From Glycine soja (taxonomy: Eukaryota; Streptophyta; Magnoliopsida; Fabales; Fabaceae): 64,000 nucleotides of DNA. Positions 50,625-64,000 of this stretch are shown one piece after another. Location: assembly GCF_004193775.1 (NCBI RefSeq), contig NC_041019.1, positions 52,427,928 to 52,491,927 on the forward strand. The letters are read 5' to 3'. A program made the position numbers and the translations under genes. Each line of letters begins with the position of its first letter. Positions within the stretch are counted from its first letter, which is position 1. The notes under the pieces were generated by a model. It searched no databases. It was not told the origin of the DNA and saw nothing but the letters and a program-made list of their open reading frames with translations.

Positions 50625-52857
50625 AAGAACCATTTATTTATTCACAAATTGATTTCATTTGTGGGACAGCCATGGACAGAATAAACCAAGGGTCTGAAAA
50701 TTTTGAACCTGACCCCTGATGGCCTAATCAACTTCGAATTGTCAATTGTTACACGAATGACTTAATTCTAATTGGTATCAGTTTCCATGAAGCAATATTT
50801 TGATGTAAAACTGACTGAGTTGCTCATTATGGATTACAGATGGAATTGCAAAATGGGCATTGGTTTGATGATTCCTAAATTGTATTTTTAGTATGTGCCT
50901 TAATGCTATGTGCTCATTTTGGATTAGTGGTTACACCAAATTGCAAACTATGCCTCACTAAAATCGTTAGTGGCTGCTACAAACTCATCTATGCAACTAT
51001 CTTCTTAACTCTCCAAAGCTGCAGCAAAAGATGGCTGATCAGCTCCCAACGGCAGCCATATAGCATACTGAGAAACGAATAAAAAACGATTCCTGAAAAA
51101 TGTTAGATTTCTCAGAATAATTTTTAAAATATTCATACCAAAACATAAGAATCGCATTCCCAATAATAATTTTACTGGAAATGTTATTCCAGGGAATATT
51201 TAAAAAAATTGTTTGGTTGGATATTAACATTCCTAGAATTATTTTTAAATTTTAAAAATTGAAATAAAAATTGAAGTTATAAAATATCTTCAACGCTTGT
51301 TGATTAGCGAATTGTTTATTTTAAGACATCGTTGTTTAATTATTTTTCTAGTGTTGGAGAGTTACATGTCATGTTGGGTTATTTAAAATTAAGTTTTAGT
51401 TATAAGCTATCAAAAAATGTTTTCTTACCATTTGAGAAACATTTAAAGAAAGTCATTTCAGGTTGCTTAAAAGAATATCATTAGAATAAAATATATAAGT
51501 TGTTTAATTATAATATAATATTGTGAGGACCAATTAATAAAATACAAAGAAGTTGAAATTAGTTATTTAAATTATATCCATTAGAGATGTTCTAAGTGGA
51601 TAAAAAATATCTTTTCATATTCTCATGAGAATACAACTTACTTACCCCTCTTATTAGAATAAACAATTAAGCAAATTATATTGTAAATCACATTCCAAGA
51701 AATAAACAATACTTAGGAGTATTTTTTTTCTTAACTCCAAACAAACATAAGACTACCATATTCAGAAGTTCATATTTTTTAAAATAAGTTTTTAATTTGC
51801 TAAACAAATGCAATAAAAAAACTTAAAAAATCTCCTATGAAATACCCCATTAAAGCTAGACTTGCCAACCAACATACAATCAAACAACCAACTTTCTTGT
51901 TTGGTATACAACATTTACTTGCCATTAAAGAGTTACTTACCACAAGAGATTTGATTTCTTTATCCACAAACTAAAAAAAGCCATAAAATTTATACAGCAA
52001 GAAAACAAAACATTGAAGTGTAAAGATTTAAACCACGCAATTCACTCCGTCTCATGTCCTATCTATCTTCTACCCCTTTCTCCTTTTTCACGAAATCTCA
52101 TAATCTTCGTGACTCATTTTAGTGACTTGGCCTTTCTTAATAATTACAAATGAATAAATACTAAAACCAAGTCCAAGTCTACAACCACTTGAACACGTGA
52201 GCGAATACAAATGAATGACCTCAAGAATATCCCTCTCTTATACTCAATGGCCGTTTTTGTTGCCTAGCCTTGTTGCTATCTTGAAAAGTATCAAAATATC
52301 CCTTCACCCCCAAAAAAACAAAATGCACAATAACATCATGAGAAATGTCAGAAATATAATTTTTAACACATTCTTTAAATAATTATAAATTTTTAAAGTT
52401 TCACTTAGGGTCCTAAAGCAAAAAATATGTGAAATATACAATCAAGTGAGATAAGATTCACACTTTTACACTTTAATTTAAAATTTTCATTTCATTTCAC
52501 TTCACATTAGGTAAGAGCCCTTATTGTTTAATGGGTTTTTTTTATAATTTTATATTTTTTAATAAATTTTAACTTATAGTGCGTATTAAAAAAAAGGGGT
52601 TACTGCTCCTAACATAACATGACCACCAAATATTTGTAATCAACTGGTGCAACAATATTATAAATTAATAAAAAAATTCAAATTCAAATATTTGATATAT
52701 AATTATAATAAATAAATTTTATCGCTCCTAATAATAATCGTAATCCAACATAACAATTTAAAAGCCTGACATGTTTACCATACACCGAAGACGGAGAAGT
52801 AGTGAAGTACTAAGAAGGAGTAGTAGGTGTAAGAAAAGAAAAATAATTAAAATAAAG
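50625..52857. other. Intergenic before KEA
   Basis: AT-rich DNA without a supportable gene. The stretch around 51080-51240 has weak internal inverted similarity and may be a decayed MITE, but clear ends were not found. Confidence 0.55.
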
Positions 52858-52864
52858 TATAAAT
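52858..52864 (+). promoter_or_regulatory. Possible TATA box of the KEA gene
   Basis: TATAAAT lies about 150 bp before the upstream in-frame ATG at 53012. Position fits a core promoter, but the region is AT-rich and chance matches are likely. Confidence 0.35.
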
Positions 52865-53011
52865 CTAAAATATTATATTTCGCTGTTTCAGACGCAAAGT
52901 GAAGTTGAGCTTTGCAACTTCGAAGACAACGCCGATTTGTTCAACGCTCTCTTCATTTCTTGATCAATCCTCACACTCTTCTTTCCACTGCGAAACGAAA
53001 CCTATCATTCC

Positions 53012-56000
53012 ATGATGCACAGGTATGTGAATCTGTTCCAATCTCGTCCTGTCAAAGAAACGAGTGAGTAATTTGCTTCTTATGACTGTGCACGCGTTGG
53101 ATTCAGTGGTTTCTAGTTTTTTTTTTTTTTTTGTTCGGATATTTCATCTCACGGTTTTATGTGAATTGCTGATTAGTGTTTGTGAAATGTGTTGAACAGT
53201 GCTGTTGTATTTGAATATTGAGCTCGGATTCCAATCTCGCTTTATTGAGTAATTTGCTTTAGATGAATGTTGAGTTATTTTTGTTTTTTTGCATCAGGTT
53301 TTTGATGAATTGGTGATTGGTGTACGGTGTACGTAAAATGCGTTGAACAACAAACAAAAGTTTTGTCTTTCTGAGTGTTGAGTTGTGATAGGCTGAGGAA
53401 TATGAACATGGATATGGCTGGTAGTTTGCCGCAGTCGAGAGTGTTGCATGGAGGTGTGGGGACGAGTTACAAACGCAGATCAGTAGGTCAGTTAGGTTGC
53501 TTTGATTTTAGAGGGAGAGATTTTGGTTGTGCTTCTTTTGGAGACTCGAGAAGTGTTTCGAGATTGCGGAGGAGTGGGATGAATGTTTCTGCTTGTTGGA
53601 ATAATTCGAGAGTAGTTACTGGTAGGGAGTTTAAGGTTTTGAATCCGAAGAGAAGTTTGTCTTGTAAGAATAATAATCTTTTCATGGGGTCTCGAGTGAT
53701 TTGGTCGAAGTGCCAGGGTAATGATTCTTTAGCTTATGTTAATGGAAATGGCCGGAATGTTGATTATGTGGAAGGTTCGGGTGAGGATGCAGGATTGGGG
53801 CCTGTTTCTAGTGCTGAACTGGATGCACCTTTGGAAGAAGAAGAAGAAGGGCAAGCTGAGAGGAAAGAGGGAGGGAGTGAAATAGGATTAGAGGAACTAA
53901 GTGTGGATGAACTGAAAGAGCTATTGCAAAAGGCCTCGAAGGAGCTAGAAGTAGCTAAAATTAATAGTACCATGTTTGAGGAAAAGGTTAAAAAAATATC
54001 AGAGACTGCCATTTCCTTGCATGATGAAGCAGTCAATTCTTGGAACAATGTTAATTCTACCCTTGACACCATCCAAGAAATAGAAAATGAAGAACATACA
54101 GCCAAAGAAGCTGTCCAAAATGCAACAATGGCTCTTTCATTAGCCGAGGCAAGGCTTCAAGTAGCCATAGAAACTTTGGAGGCTGCAAAAGAAGTTCTTG
54201 ATTCAGCACAAGGTTCTAATGAGAGCAATGGTGATAAGGACATGGTGGAAGAGGAGCAAGCTCTTTTGGTTGCTCAAGAAGATATCAAGGAATGCCAGGC
54301 TAATTTAGCAAATTGTGAGGCAGAGCTGAGGCGCTTGCAAGATAAAAAGGAAGAGGTGCAGAAGGAAGTGAGCAAATTGCAAGAAATTGCTGAAAAGGCT
54401 CAGCTGAAAGCGGTGAAAGCTGAAGAGGATGTTACAAACATAATGCTAATGGCAGAGCAAGCTGTTGCCTTTGAACTTGAGGCTACAAAATGTGTAAATG
54501 ATGCAGAGATTGCCCTACAGCGAGCAGATAAGTCTAATTCTAATTCAAATGCTGATACCATAGAAACTACACAAGCACAAGATGTTGGGGCTGTTTCTGA
54601 GGTGGAGAAAGTGGTTCAAGGTTTTTCGGGTGATGTTGTTGAACGACACAGAGATTTGGCAATTGATGGCGAATCTTTGCTTGCCAATTTATCACCTGAG
54701 ACTTTATCTGATAAAACCAGCCAAATTTTGGAAGACAGAACACAGTCTGATTATTTAAGTGATAATGAGAATGCTGTGCAAACAAAAAAGCAAGAAACAC
54801 AGAAAGAATTGACCAGAGATAGTTCACCGTTTGCTCCAAAGGCATTATTGAAAAAGTCTTCTCGATTCTTTTCTGCATCATTCTTCTCTTCTGCTGAAGA
54901 TGGGACTGAGTTCACACCAGCATCAGTCTTCCAGGGCCTTGTGTTATCTGTACAGAAGCAGTTGCCCAAGCTGATATTTGGGTTATTGTTAATGGGAGCA
55001 GGGTGTGTATGATCTTGCTACCTCTTTTTTATTTATTGCTGTCATTTTATTTTAATCCTTCTAAAAACAATTTATCTGGAAGAATATATACATCATGGGA
55101 TTGGCATATAATATATATGGTATAAGAGTACTACATGCAAAATACTAATATGACTTTTTTGAGCTTTCTGTGCAACATGATTAAGAATGTCAAGGGACAC
55201 TAGTCATTGGCTTGTTTGAAAACTGATTTTGAAGTTAATTAGCTATTGTTTGGACTTTGGACAGGGATATATCATATATGCCTTGACACATGCCGCCTTT
55301 ATTTTAGTTGCTAAGAAAGTTTTAATGGAGTCTGACTATATTGTGCCTTCTTGTTGAGTTAATTTACATGCAAAGGTTTAATATAAAGATTTCCTAGTAT
55401 CAATAAATAGTGGGTTTTTATTTCAGGGTTGCCTTCTATTCTAATAGAGTGGAGAGGAATGCTCAGCTGCTTCCACAGGCAGATGTTATTATGACCAGTG
55501 TTGAAGAAGTTTCCTCTAGTGCAAAGCCTTTGGTTAGACAACTTCAGAAACTACCCAAGAAAATCAAGAAAATCATTGCATCATTACCTCATCAAGAGGT
55601 TTGTTTTTCTTTATTCTTTCCCCTTTAGTCTTGTGCTCAATGTTGTAAATTTTATCTGACTTTGTAAGACATGTATCCCAGGTGAACGAGGAAGAAGCCT
55701 CCCTTTTTGACATGCTCTGGTTATTACTTGCCAGTGTTATATTTGTGCCAATATTTCAAAAAATCCCTGGAGGTAACTTGTTTGCTTTGTTTCCTTAGTG
55801 TTGAATTGAACATAGTCTGTCAAGTATAACAAAGTTGAGTAGGACTCTAGATGATTTAGTAAGAATGTGATTGGGCACCAAACTCCACATATTTTGGTTA
55901 AATGAAACTTTGATGCGTAGATTATCTCCACTCTTTTTAGCTCATTGTTCTTTTGCTTGGCGACAATTGGTTAGTTTGCTTATGACCATTTTTTTTTCAA

Positions 56001-59000
56001 AATTAGACTGGTCACTGCATGAGAGAGGTTCAAGGTTGAGGATGAACTGAGTTTTTGAACATACCTATATATTCTACAAATATATGACATTATATTAAAA
56101 TACTCCCTCCATCCCAAATTGACTGATGTTTTAGCATTGAATAAAAATTGCATATTGACCGATGTTCTCAGTTTTCAACGAGATATTAAACTATCTATTT
56201 CAATTTTTCCCTTTAATAAATATTGTTGTCTTGATAGACTTAATAATACATTTATTGAAATTAAGAAAGAGAATAAGGACACTTAGTAAAATTGTCCCCT
56301 AATAAGTGCTATTGTCTTGGAATACTTGTTTTTCCTAATTTGTGTGCATAAACCTTAAACATCAGGTAATTTGGGACAGAGGAAGTACCATTGAAAAATT
56401 ACAATATATGTAATTAATTTTTTATAGATGCTTGAAGCTATAAAATACAATATTTTCTAAAATTCCCCGTATTTGTGATACTTAAACAACAACTAAAGCT
56501 TGGCATAGTGGCAATTAGTGGCAGAAGCATTTTGTTGAAAAGTATCGTCATTAAAATGAAAAACCGTGTCTGGATTGCATGGTTTGACCTATTCACTGGT
56601 TCAAACACCGGCTTTCAAACAGAATTTTTTATGCTGACTGGACCAACCTGTAGACTGGTTAATGGTTAAACTGACCTGAGTCCGGGTTTGAAAATTATTG
56701 TTATGACAATATGAAACTATTATTTAAGGAAAATTTGTCACTTAAAGTAGAAAATTTGTGCTTTTGTCAGAGGCATCTAACCTTTACCTGAATGTGTTAA
56801 ATTTCTTTTAAAGGTATACTCAATAAAATTATTTGTCTTACATTCACATTTTTTTACCGATGTTATTCCCTCTGTCTTGCAACAATGTTTAGGAAGTCCT
56901 GTTCTTGGCTACTTGGCTGCTGGTATCTTGATTGGGCCTTATGGTCTCTCTATCATTCGTCACGTTCATGGGACAAAAGCAGTAGCTGAATTTGGAGTTG
57001 TTTTCCTTCTATTCAATATTGGCCTGGAGGTGGGGATTCTTATTAGTTCTGGTTCAGTTGTTCTATGTTAACTTTGTCCATCACCATTATCGAAAGAGCA
57101 AAATTGAGGCTCTTATTTGCTTTTTTGTTTTAGCTCTCGGTTGAAAGGCTTAGTTCAATGAAGAAATATGTCTTTGGATTTGGCTCTGCACAGGTGATTG
57201 GGAAACTCCATCTCCCACCCTTGTTATTATTGTTCACCTCAAGCTATACTACTGTAGTAATGTATTAACAAGAATGAACAAATGCAGGTGTTGGCAACTG
57301 CTGTAGCTGTTGGCTTGATAGCTCATTATATTTGTGGCCAAGCTGGTCCAGCTGCTATTGTCATTGGGAATGGCCTAGCATTATCATCCACTGCTGTTGT
57401 TCTGCAGGTAAATAACCTAAGATTGCATGTTTAAGCAATATCCACCTTTTTTTGACAATCGTTAACTGTAAAATTTGGGTAAGTGATTGCAAAATTTTTT
57501 GTTGTAGCATGCATCTGTTAATAAATGTTTTAATGCTTATTAATATTTAATCAAGCTTAATGCCCGTAGCTGTATCACTTAGCCCTTGTTCAAAGGTTCT
57601 CATATCATATGAGTTCAATACATACAGTCAAGGTTATATTGTCATCAAATGGAAAAAAAGGCAGTGTTCATTCTAATCTATTTTTTTTTTCTTTTATTTC
57701 TGGTGAATCTTTCATTCTGCAATAATTTAGTGAACTTGTTTTGCAGGTGTTGCAGGAGAGAGGTGAGAGCACTTCACGGCATGGCCGAGCTACTTTTTCT
57801 GTGTTACTTTTTCAGGTTACTTTGTGCCTTACCCATCTATTTAGATGCTGAAAGAATATTCTTGTCAAATGTTGTGCTAGATTGTAGAGAGAATGTAATT
57901 CTTGTGACGCATAGTTGGCTGAACTTTGTCATATGAGTGCCATATGTATCTTGCTTCAGTATCCCAAACTGTTGTTGCACCTTCTGGATAAACTAACCAC
58001 TATTTCCCATAGCTGCATGTTATTGGATGGCCATATTATCTTTGCAGTTTATTCAATCTAGAATTTTACATACATGTTGATGGTATACTAATACCATGTT
58101 TTGAGAGACACTAAGCAAGCAAAGATTAAAATGTGAAACCGTTGTCTCCAGTTGGATGTTGGGGCAGATGGCTGTATGCATCTATCTATTTGTCTCTTGA
58201 GCACTTTATTATGCTTTTCTGTATAGATCCTCAACAAGCATCCTCTACTATGTCTGCTCTATCTGGTCAATTGTTATATGAATTTGCCATTTCTGACGTT
58301 GATTATTTGTTATTAGCTCTTAAATGCCTTTCATTTCTTATTGTATTGTATTTGCAATATTTTGACACAAATTGACTTTGACTCTTTGTTTCTGTTCAGG
58401 ATCTGGCTGTTGTGGTCTTGCTAATACTCATACCTCTTATTTCTCCTAATTCTTCCAAAGGAGGGGTAACGTTTTTCTAAGCTCTTGGCCATGAGGTTTA
58501 GCTGTTTAGTTTAGAACATGATTAAGTTGTTTAGACTCCTGTGAAGCCTGGGAGACAGTATATGACAACATTTAATTTAACATGCTGAAAGGAGCTTGAA
58601 AACATGAAATGAAAGTGCTAGCAAAAATTTCAACAATACATTGTTTTTTTTTTTTTTGGAAAGCAAAGATATATATATATTGATTAATAAAGTACCAGAG
58701 GTACTACAAGATACAAGTAGCTAGATCTGAATACAGAAAAAACAGCAATCCTACAGAACCAACACCCTACTAGGGGTCACACTAGCTAAAGGCTAGAGAC
58801 ATTCCTGAAGACCAGCAATGAAAAAGGTTCTTTGAATTATTTCCCCTCCACTGGCCAAGAACTTAATGTGGGAATTAATAATTATTTATAGGATTAGCAA
58901 TTAATTGCATATTTTATTTTATTTATAGTAAATCAAAAAGGTCAAGACACAAATATCTTTCTAATTAAAGTTGGTTCACGTAAGTGCATGATTGGTAGTG

Positions 59001-62000
59001 TTGACATGAGAGCTGAACTTCTGTGGTTGTCATTGTTATTTTTTCTACATGTATACTCTGCTATTGCTTCTTTGTTGTCCTCAACTCCTCATTAGAAATA
59101 CCAATCTATATTTTCAGGTTGGTTTTCAAGCTATTGCTGAAGCACTTGGACTGGCTGCTGTTAAGGCAGCAGTTGCCATCACTGCCATAATTGCTGGGGG
59201 ACGATTGGTAATATTCAGAACTGGACTGTGACTTCTCTCATCATTATGAAAAGAAAAATGATAAACGTTTTTTAAGCACGGTACATTTACATTGAATGGA
59301 ATAGCCATTTAGAATATTTAGTAATAATTGTGACAAGATGCTAATCGTAATACACATAATAATAAAAGCCATTTTATGAAAGGATAAGTGATATCATTTT
59401 GGGGTTCATTTGGAAGGCATTGCATGCTTCAATTGCAGATGTAGAGTATGCTTTGTGCTGAGTTTTCTGTTCTTCTTTACAGCTCCTTCGACCAATATAC
59501 AAGCAGGTTGCAGAAAATCAAAATGCAGAAATTTTCTCAGCTAATACACTCCTTGTTATTCTTGGCACAAGTCTTCTTACAGCCAGGGTATGTCATATGT
59601 GATTGTCCTATTGCTTTTTATTTTATCCTTCTTGGGTGTTTGTTCCTTCTCATGTTTTTGTTCATTGTAGAAATGAGCAACTTTTCATGTTTTCAATAAG
59701 TATTTGGGGAAATGAAAAAGCCTGTGAAGGTTTGGCTGTTTGGTCTAAACATTATTCTGGAAAATGACCGGCCGGTTGGATTGGTTCTATTGTGAAATTC
59801 TCCACTAGCCAGTCTGGTCAAGCCTTAAACTTGGAACTAGAAAACTTGTCTTATACCCCTTGAACTGGATATGGACCACTTCAATTTGATAAGGTTTGAG
59901 TCTAATAGGTTTAACAGGTTAGAAGTTCTTACAAAAAAATGCACCAATTGTGGGAAGTAGGAATCGAACATGATTGTGTAGCTTAAGAAGACAACATTCA
60001 GCAATTGCATCACTAGTGCTTCTTGCATAATGTTATCAGATTAATTGTTCATATATTAAATTTGATTGCTGCATAGAAACAGAAATCAAACATGGGTGTG
60101 TTGCCTAAGACGGCAACATTCAACCACATTAACAAATATCAAATTCTCATTATTTATGTCAATAAAAATTGATAATACAAATATAAAAAAATCATTATAT
60201 TACAAGAGTGTGTGTGTGTGTATCAGTTATTGATAGTGTGCTATGGTGGTGCAGAGCAGCCTTCATTGCCACAAAATTTGCATAGCAGTGCTTTTTTTAA
60301 TAGCTACTTTTGCGGCCTCAATCACAGCCTAAATAGTGTTAGTTCATGGCGCTACAATGAGGCATATTGAAAACTCATTTCAGAAATATAATTTCTCATG
60401 CTCCTCTCGTTTGTGTGACCAACACCGACCCATCCCTTGCAGTTTTTTTTACCTATGCCTAAACTGTTCCATTTTCTTGTATGTTTTGCTTGAGATCTTT
60501 TTTTTTTTTTGCTGAGACCTATATTTTGTTATTTTTAATTATGAATATTTCATGGATTTTGTGTAATTTTTTATTGAGCATTTGTAGGTATATAGTATAA
60601 ATAAGTCATTTATTCTGTACAAAAAATTGAAATTGTGGTCATCTTGCTGTGCATTATCCCATTATTGTTTCTGGAGTCAGCTACAATCCGCCACTATCTG
60701 TGGTTGATAACTATATTGTGTATAGAGATTTGTAATTCAACCATGGTTAATCCGGTGAGCTGTGACCTAGTTTGATGACTGGTCCGGCTTTCAAAACCTT
60801 GTGTTCAAGTTCAGTATTTTTGAGTTCATTAAATTGATCTTGACTTGTTTTTGTTTTCCTTTACTTAAAACAGGCAGGACTTTCCATGGCATTGGGAGCA
60901 TTTTTGGCTGGTTTACTACTGGCAGAAACTGAATTTTCCTTACAGGTTGAATCTGATATTGCTCCATATCGTGGCCTTCTTTTGGGGCTCTTCTTTATGA
61001 CGGTAGGTGCCGAATATCAAAATTCACAAATCTATTAATTGTATTGTTTTATTTGTTCATGTGAAAAATATTTTTATTTTAAATTGCGGTTATGGTTGTG
61101 TTGCTATTTCAGTAGTGGACAATTATTGTTAATGTGGTAACAAATGCGGATGCATAGTTCTTTGAAAAACCAATATGTGGCTGCAATTTAAAACCATCTA
61201 TTCAATTATTAACGTGTGAGATATTCTTATGAGAATATTCACAAGCAATGAATTGCTTTTAGTTGGATTGTCTACTAGTTTGATAATAACTGAGAAAAAA
61301 ACCTCAGAATTAGAAAGGCTATAAGGGGGACTGTTTATGTGGAGTATTTCTTAGTTTTAGTGCTAAGATGGATAAATTGTAACTTGTAAGTGTTACTTGT
61401 GTACTTATGTTCTGACAATAGGGATACATTAATCATTTCATGGTCTGTTATGGATAGAATTTTACACTATCACAACAATAACCATGCCTTATCCCACAAG
61501 GTGGACTTGGCTGTTTGGGGATAGAACTTTGTATTACTTGAAAGAAAACTAATTTTGCTAAAGCAGAAAAAAGCTTGAGCAAGTACATTTTGAACTTTTA
61601 TTGATCTAGAATCTAGAAAATAACAATTATGCTACATTGATCAGAAAATCTTGACTGCTTAAATGTAAATTTTTCTTGAGATTTTTAGATTTATTTAGTC
61701 AATGTGTTAATGAGCAACCAGCTTTTATCTACATAATTGATAGCAACTATTTTATTTTTTTTTACTTTTCAGGTTGGAATGTCAATTGATCCAAAACTTC
61801 TTGTTTCAAACTTTCCAGTCATCATGGGCGCACTAGGACTCTTAATATGCGGAAAGACTATCTTGGTTTGTTTGATGGGTAGAATGTTTGGGATTTCTCT
61901 CATTTCTGCCATCAGAGTTGGTCTTCTTCTTGCTCCTGGTGGGGAGTTTGCATTTGTGGCTTTTGGTGAAGCTGTTAATCAGGTTTTTGTCCTTAAAACT

Positions 62001-64000
62001 GTTTTTTCTGCCAATAGTTGTCTTTCATTAATAGGGTTTTACTCTAGGTCTTTATAGTAAAATAAGTCACTTTTTTGGAGTTTATTTAAAAAAGGATATG
62101 CAATAGGCATGTGCTGGACAAGTGTTGATAAAATAAGGTTGTGTCTCCCTATTTTTAGCCTGATGTTGAGACTCATTATCATTTGTTTTTGCATTGTTCA
62201 TTACCTTTGAATTTATATGTAAACATTATTTGTTTTAAGAGGGAAGCTTGGATGCATGCCCTAACCTCCATTGGTTTCCTCCAATTGCTTGTAAAGTTTT
62301 TGGTAGCAGTACAGCAATAGGATTCTATCTATCGAGATGTGTTTTATTTCTATTACTTGGAGTATAAGGATGCGGAGGAGCTCTGGGATTTTCTAAAATC
62401 TGAGAATCATTATATCCTTGTTATTAGGCTGAGTTGGACATCTTTCTTTGTTCTGGTGTTCAACTCTTGCAACATTTATGGGAATTTCTCTTGTGGATAT
62501 TCAGATAGATTGTGGGGCTTTGCTAGCATGATTCTTATTTAGATGAAATTCTCACTCTTTTGTGAATTTTGTTGATTGATCTTCCTCGTAAGTTGAAAAA
62601 TAAAAAATGTAGATCATTGTACTGGTAACTGCTAAATTGTTGTTTTCTTTAATAATTTGCAAATAAAACTACTATTTTCCCCCACTAATTGGCACTTCTG
62701 CAGGGCATAATGTCTTCCCAGCTGTCATCTTTGCTGTTTCTTGTTGTGGGCATTTCAATGGCCATCACACCATGGCTAGCTGCAGGAGGCCAGTTGATTG
62801 CTTCCCGTTTTGAGCAGAATGATGTTAGAAGTTTATTGCCGGTAGAAAGTGAGGTAAAATCTCTTAAATGAGTTGCTGACTAGTAATTTTATAAATAATA
62901 GTCACGAATTTTTAGCTTCAAAAGTATCTATGATTGGGCACTCTTACTGGTGCATTGTTTACCATCATTCTAATAGCCAAATAGATTGTTTGCTGTGTTT
63001 CATAGGGATAGGAATTTTTGCCATGCAGGTATGATGTGGTTGTGTTGTATTTAGACTTATCAGAGTTGTTCAGAAACTGACCTTTGAAAAATATTTCAGT
63101 TAAAGTATCTTAATCATAATAGTAGTACATAATAGTATTGGTTAGTAGTATTTCCTGAAACTTTATTCATAGATTCGAATAAAACCTAGAGGCTTCTACT
63201 ATCGGTTAGTAATACATAATAGTATTGGATTGGCTAAATTATTCTTCAATTCCCAGAAATGTAGATCAGTTTAGTAATTTCATGGACTTTTTTAACCTTT
63301 ATTTTATGAAATTGATTCAATATACCAAATTCTTTGATGGCTAGAAGTTTGTTGCTAATATTTTATCTTGTTTAGTGATTGAAAGAAAAAAAAGATTTCT
63401 TACATTTGATGTTTATCTGATGATGTGAATAATTTTACTGCATGTAAACTGCCATACCATCACCATTATCAGCATTATAGGGAAGGGAGAAAACATAAAT
63501 TGTTGTCAGTATTTAATGTTAAAAATTTTGAACTTTTCAAGAGACAATATTGATACCATTGATCAGTGGTCATGATATCAAAACCTAATGTGAAGTAGTA
63601 CTAAATGATTGGATAACAAGCACCCATTATACCTATTTATATTTTGGAGTTTGTTATAACCTTGCCCAAATTGCTAGAATTAAATTTGGCAACTCTTTTT
63701 AGTTTGACAATTCTTATCAGAAAAGGAAGGGATGTAATAAATTGAAAACTATAAACCTAGCTGAGATGGATGAAGTTAGTTAACTACAGTCCTCATTGCC
63801 ATGTTAAAAGTTTGTACTTAGTGTACCATAGGGATAGTGTGTTTGGATAGAATTCATAGTCAGAGAAATGATTAATATGCCTATTATTTTGAAGGGAAAC
63901 TTTGATATCCTTCATACCTTTTTGATATTAGGAGTGCTTATTTCTTGCATTTGAAATTTTTGGGCTGTATGCTCTTTATTAACTTATTTTCATCCTGATC
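53012..64000 (+). CDS. KEA2: Chloroplast K+ efflux antiporter KEA1/KEA2-type, 3' end outside window
   Basis: Exons: 53012-53022 (tentative), 53392-55002, 55427-55598, 55682-55772, 56893-57029, 57134-57193, 57288-57407, 57747-57815, 58400-58465, 59118-59207, 59483-59587, 60874-61002, 61773-61982 and 62704-62853. All are in frame (1007 codons); the gene then enters an intron that runs past the window end. The first half is soluble: a Ser/Arg-rich N-terminus like a plastid transit peptide, an acidic stretch, then a long coiled coil (about residues 170-390). The second half is the CPA2 antiporter with many membrane segments, including [37 protein letters not shown] and [15 protein letters not shown]1 and KEA2 exchange K+ for H+ at the inner envelope of chloroplasts. 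The NAD-binding KTN domain, about 190 residues, should lie beyond 64000. If the first exon is not coding, the start is ATG 53402. KEA1 and KEA2 cannot be told apart here. Confidence 0.93.
56101..56387. mobile_element. Stowaway-type MITE in KEA intron 4
   Basis: The left end reads TACTCCCTCCATCCCAAATT. The reverse complement of the right end reads TACTTCCTCTGTCCCAAATT, 17 of 20 matching. TA at both ends is the target duplication. CTCCCTCC(A/G)TCCC is the hallmark of Stowaway (Tc1/mariner) MITEs in plants. It is 287 bp and noncoding. Confidence 0.9.
58644..58856 (-). mobile_element. L1-like LINE 3' end fragment in KEA intron 9
   Basis: A poly-T run at 58644-58657 followed by TTGGAAAGCAAAGATATATA and GAAGTACCAGAGG-like text (here AAAGTACCAGAGGTACTA) resembles the reversed 3' end of plant L1 elements, with the poly-A tail on the minus strand. 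The upstream limit near 58856 is approximate and no target-site duplication was found. Confidence 0.5.
62854..64000 (+). other. KEA intron (open at window edge)
   Basis: After the donor GAG|GTAAAA no exon matching the expected KTN domain could be found up to the window end. This is most simply a long intron of more than 1.1 kb. No other gene is seen in it. Confidence 0.7.

Noticed and set aside
51039..51240. Possible small gene or MITE downstream of the PPR pseudogene
   Set aside because: Weak internal inverted similarity only. No clear ends, TSD or coding features.

Overview
The window is nuclear DNA from a flowering plant. Genes are split by AT-rich GT-AG introns, intergenic DNA is very AT-rich, and many plant transposon relics are present. 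The protein families and repeat styles fit a legume, and I suspect soybean (Glycine) or a close relative. The species is inference. No bacterial-style operons, CRISPR arrays, rRNA genes or convincing tRNA genes are visible.

Layout. 1-4.1 kb is gene-poor. 4.1-11.8 kb holds a broken minus-strand glycosyltransferase family 90 gene (Rumi/POGLUT-like). Its last exon is split by a nearly intact RTE-type LINE at 4189-7320, flanked by perfect 13-bp target-site duplications. Its second exon carries a 164-bp tandem duplication, and one copy later received a 390-bp solo LTR (9298-9687). 11.8-18.9 kb is intergenic with repeat-like DNA. 18.9-21.3 kb is a three-exon R2R3-MYB gene of the MYB17 type. 24.2-28.8 kb is a five-exon remorin gene on the minus strand, with a GC-AG intron and SINE and MITE insertions. 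29-35.4 kb is intergenic, with a degenerate trinucleotide tract. 35.4-37.4 kb is a five-exon two-LIM-domain gene (PLIM2 type). 39.8-40.9 kb is an L1-like LINE fragment. 41.8-47.4 kb is a twelve-exon RIO1 kinase gene. 48.9-50.6 kb is an intronless PPR gene broken by three frameshifts. 53.0 kb to the right edge is a KEA1/KEA2-type chloroplast K+/H+ antiporter gene, missing its C-terminal KTN domain because the window ends.

The genes are unrelated singletons, as is usual for a plant chromosome arm, and no shared pathway is implied. Exon joins were worked out by hand from splice consensus, reading-frame continuity and family conservation. All intact gene models keep frame throughout: MYB 316 aa, remorin 183 aa, LIM 216 aa, RIO1 577 aa, and 1007 codons of KEA.

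I found no clearly new biological system. The most informative part is the layered history of the 4.1-11.8 kb pseudogene locus: point decay, exon duplication, solo LTR and LINE insertion. Smaller points of interest are the MYB R2 one-residue insertion, the GC-AG intron and a small retroposition scar.
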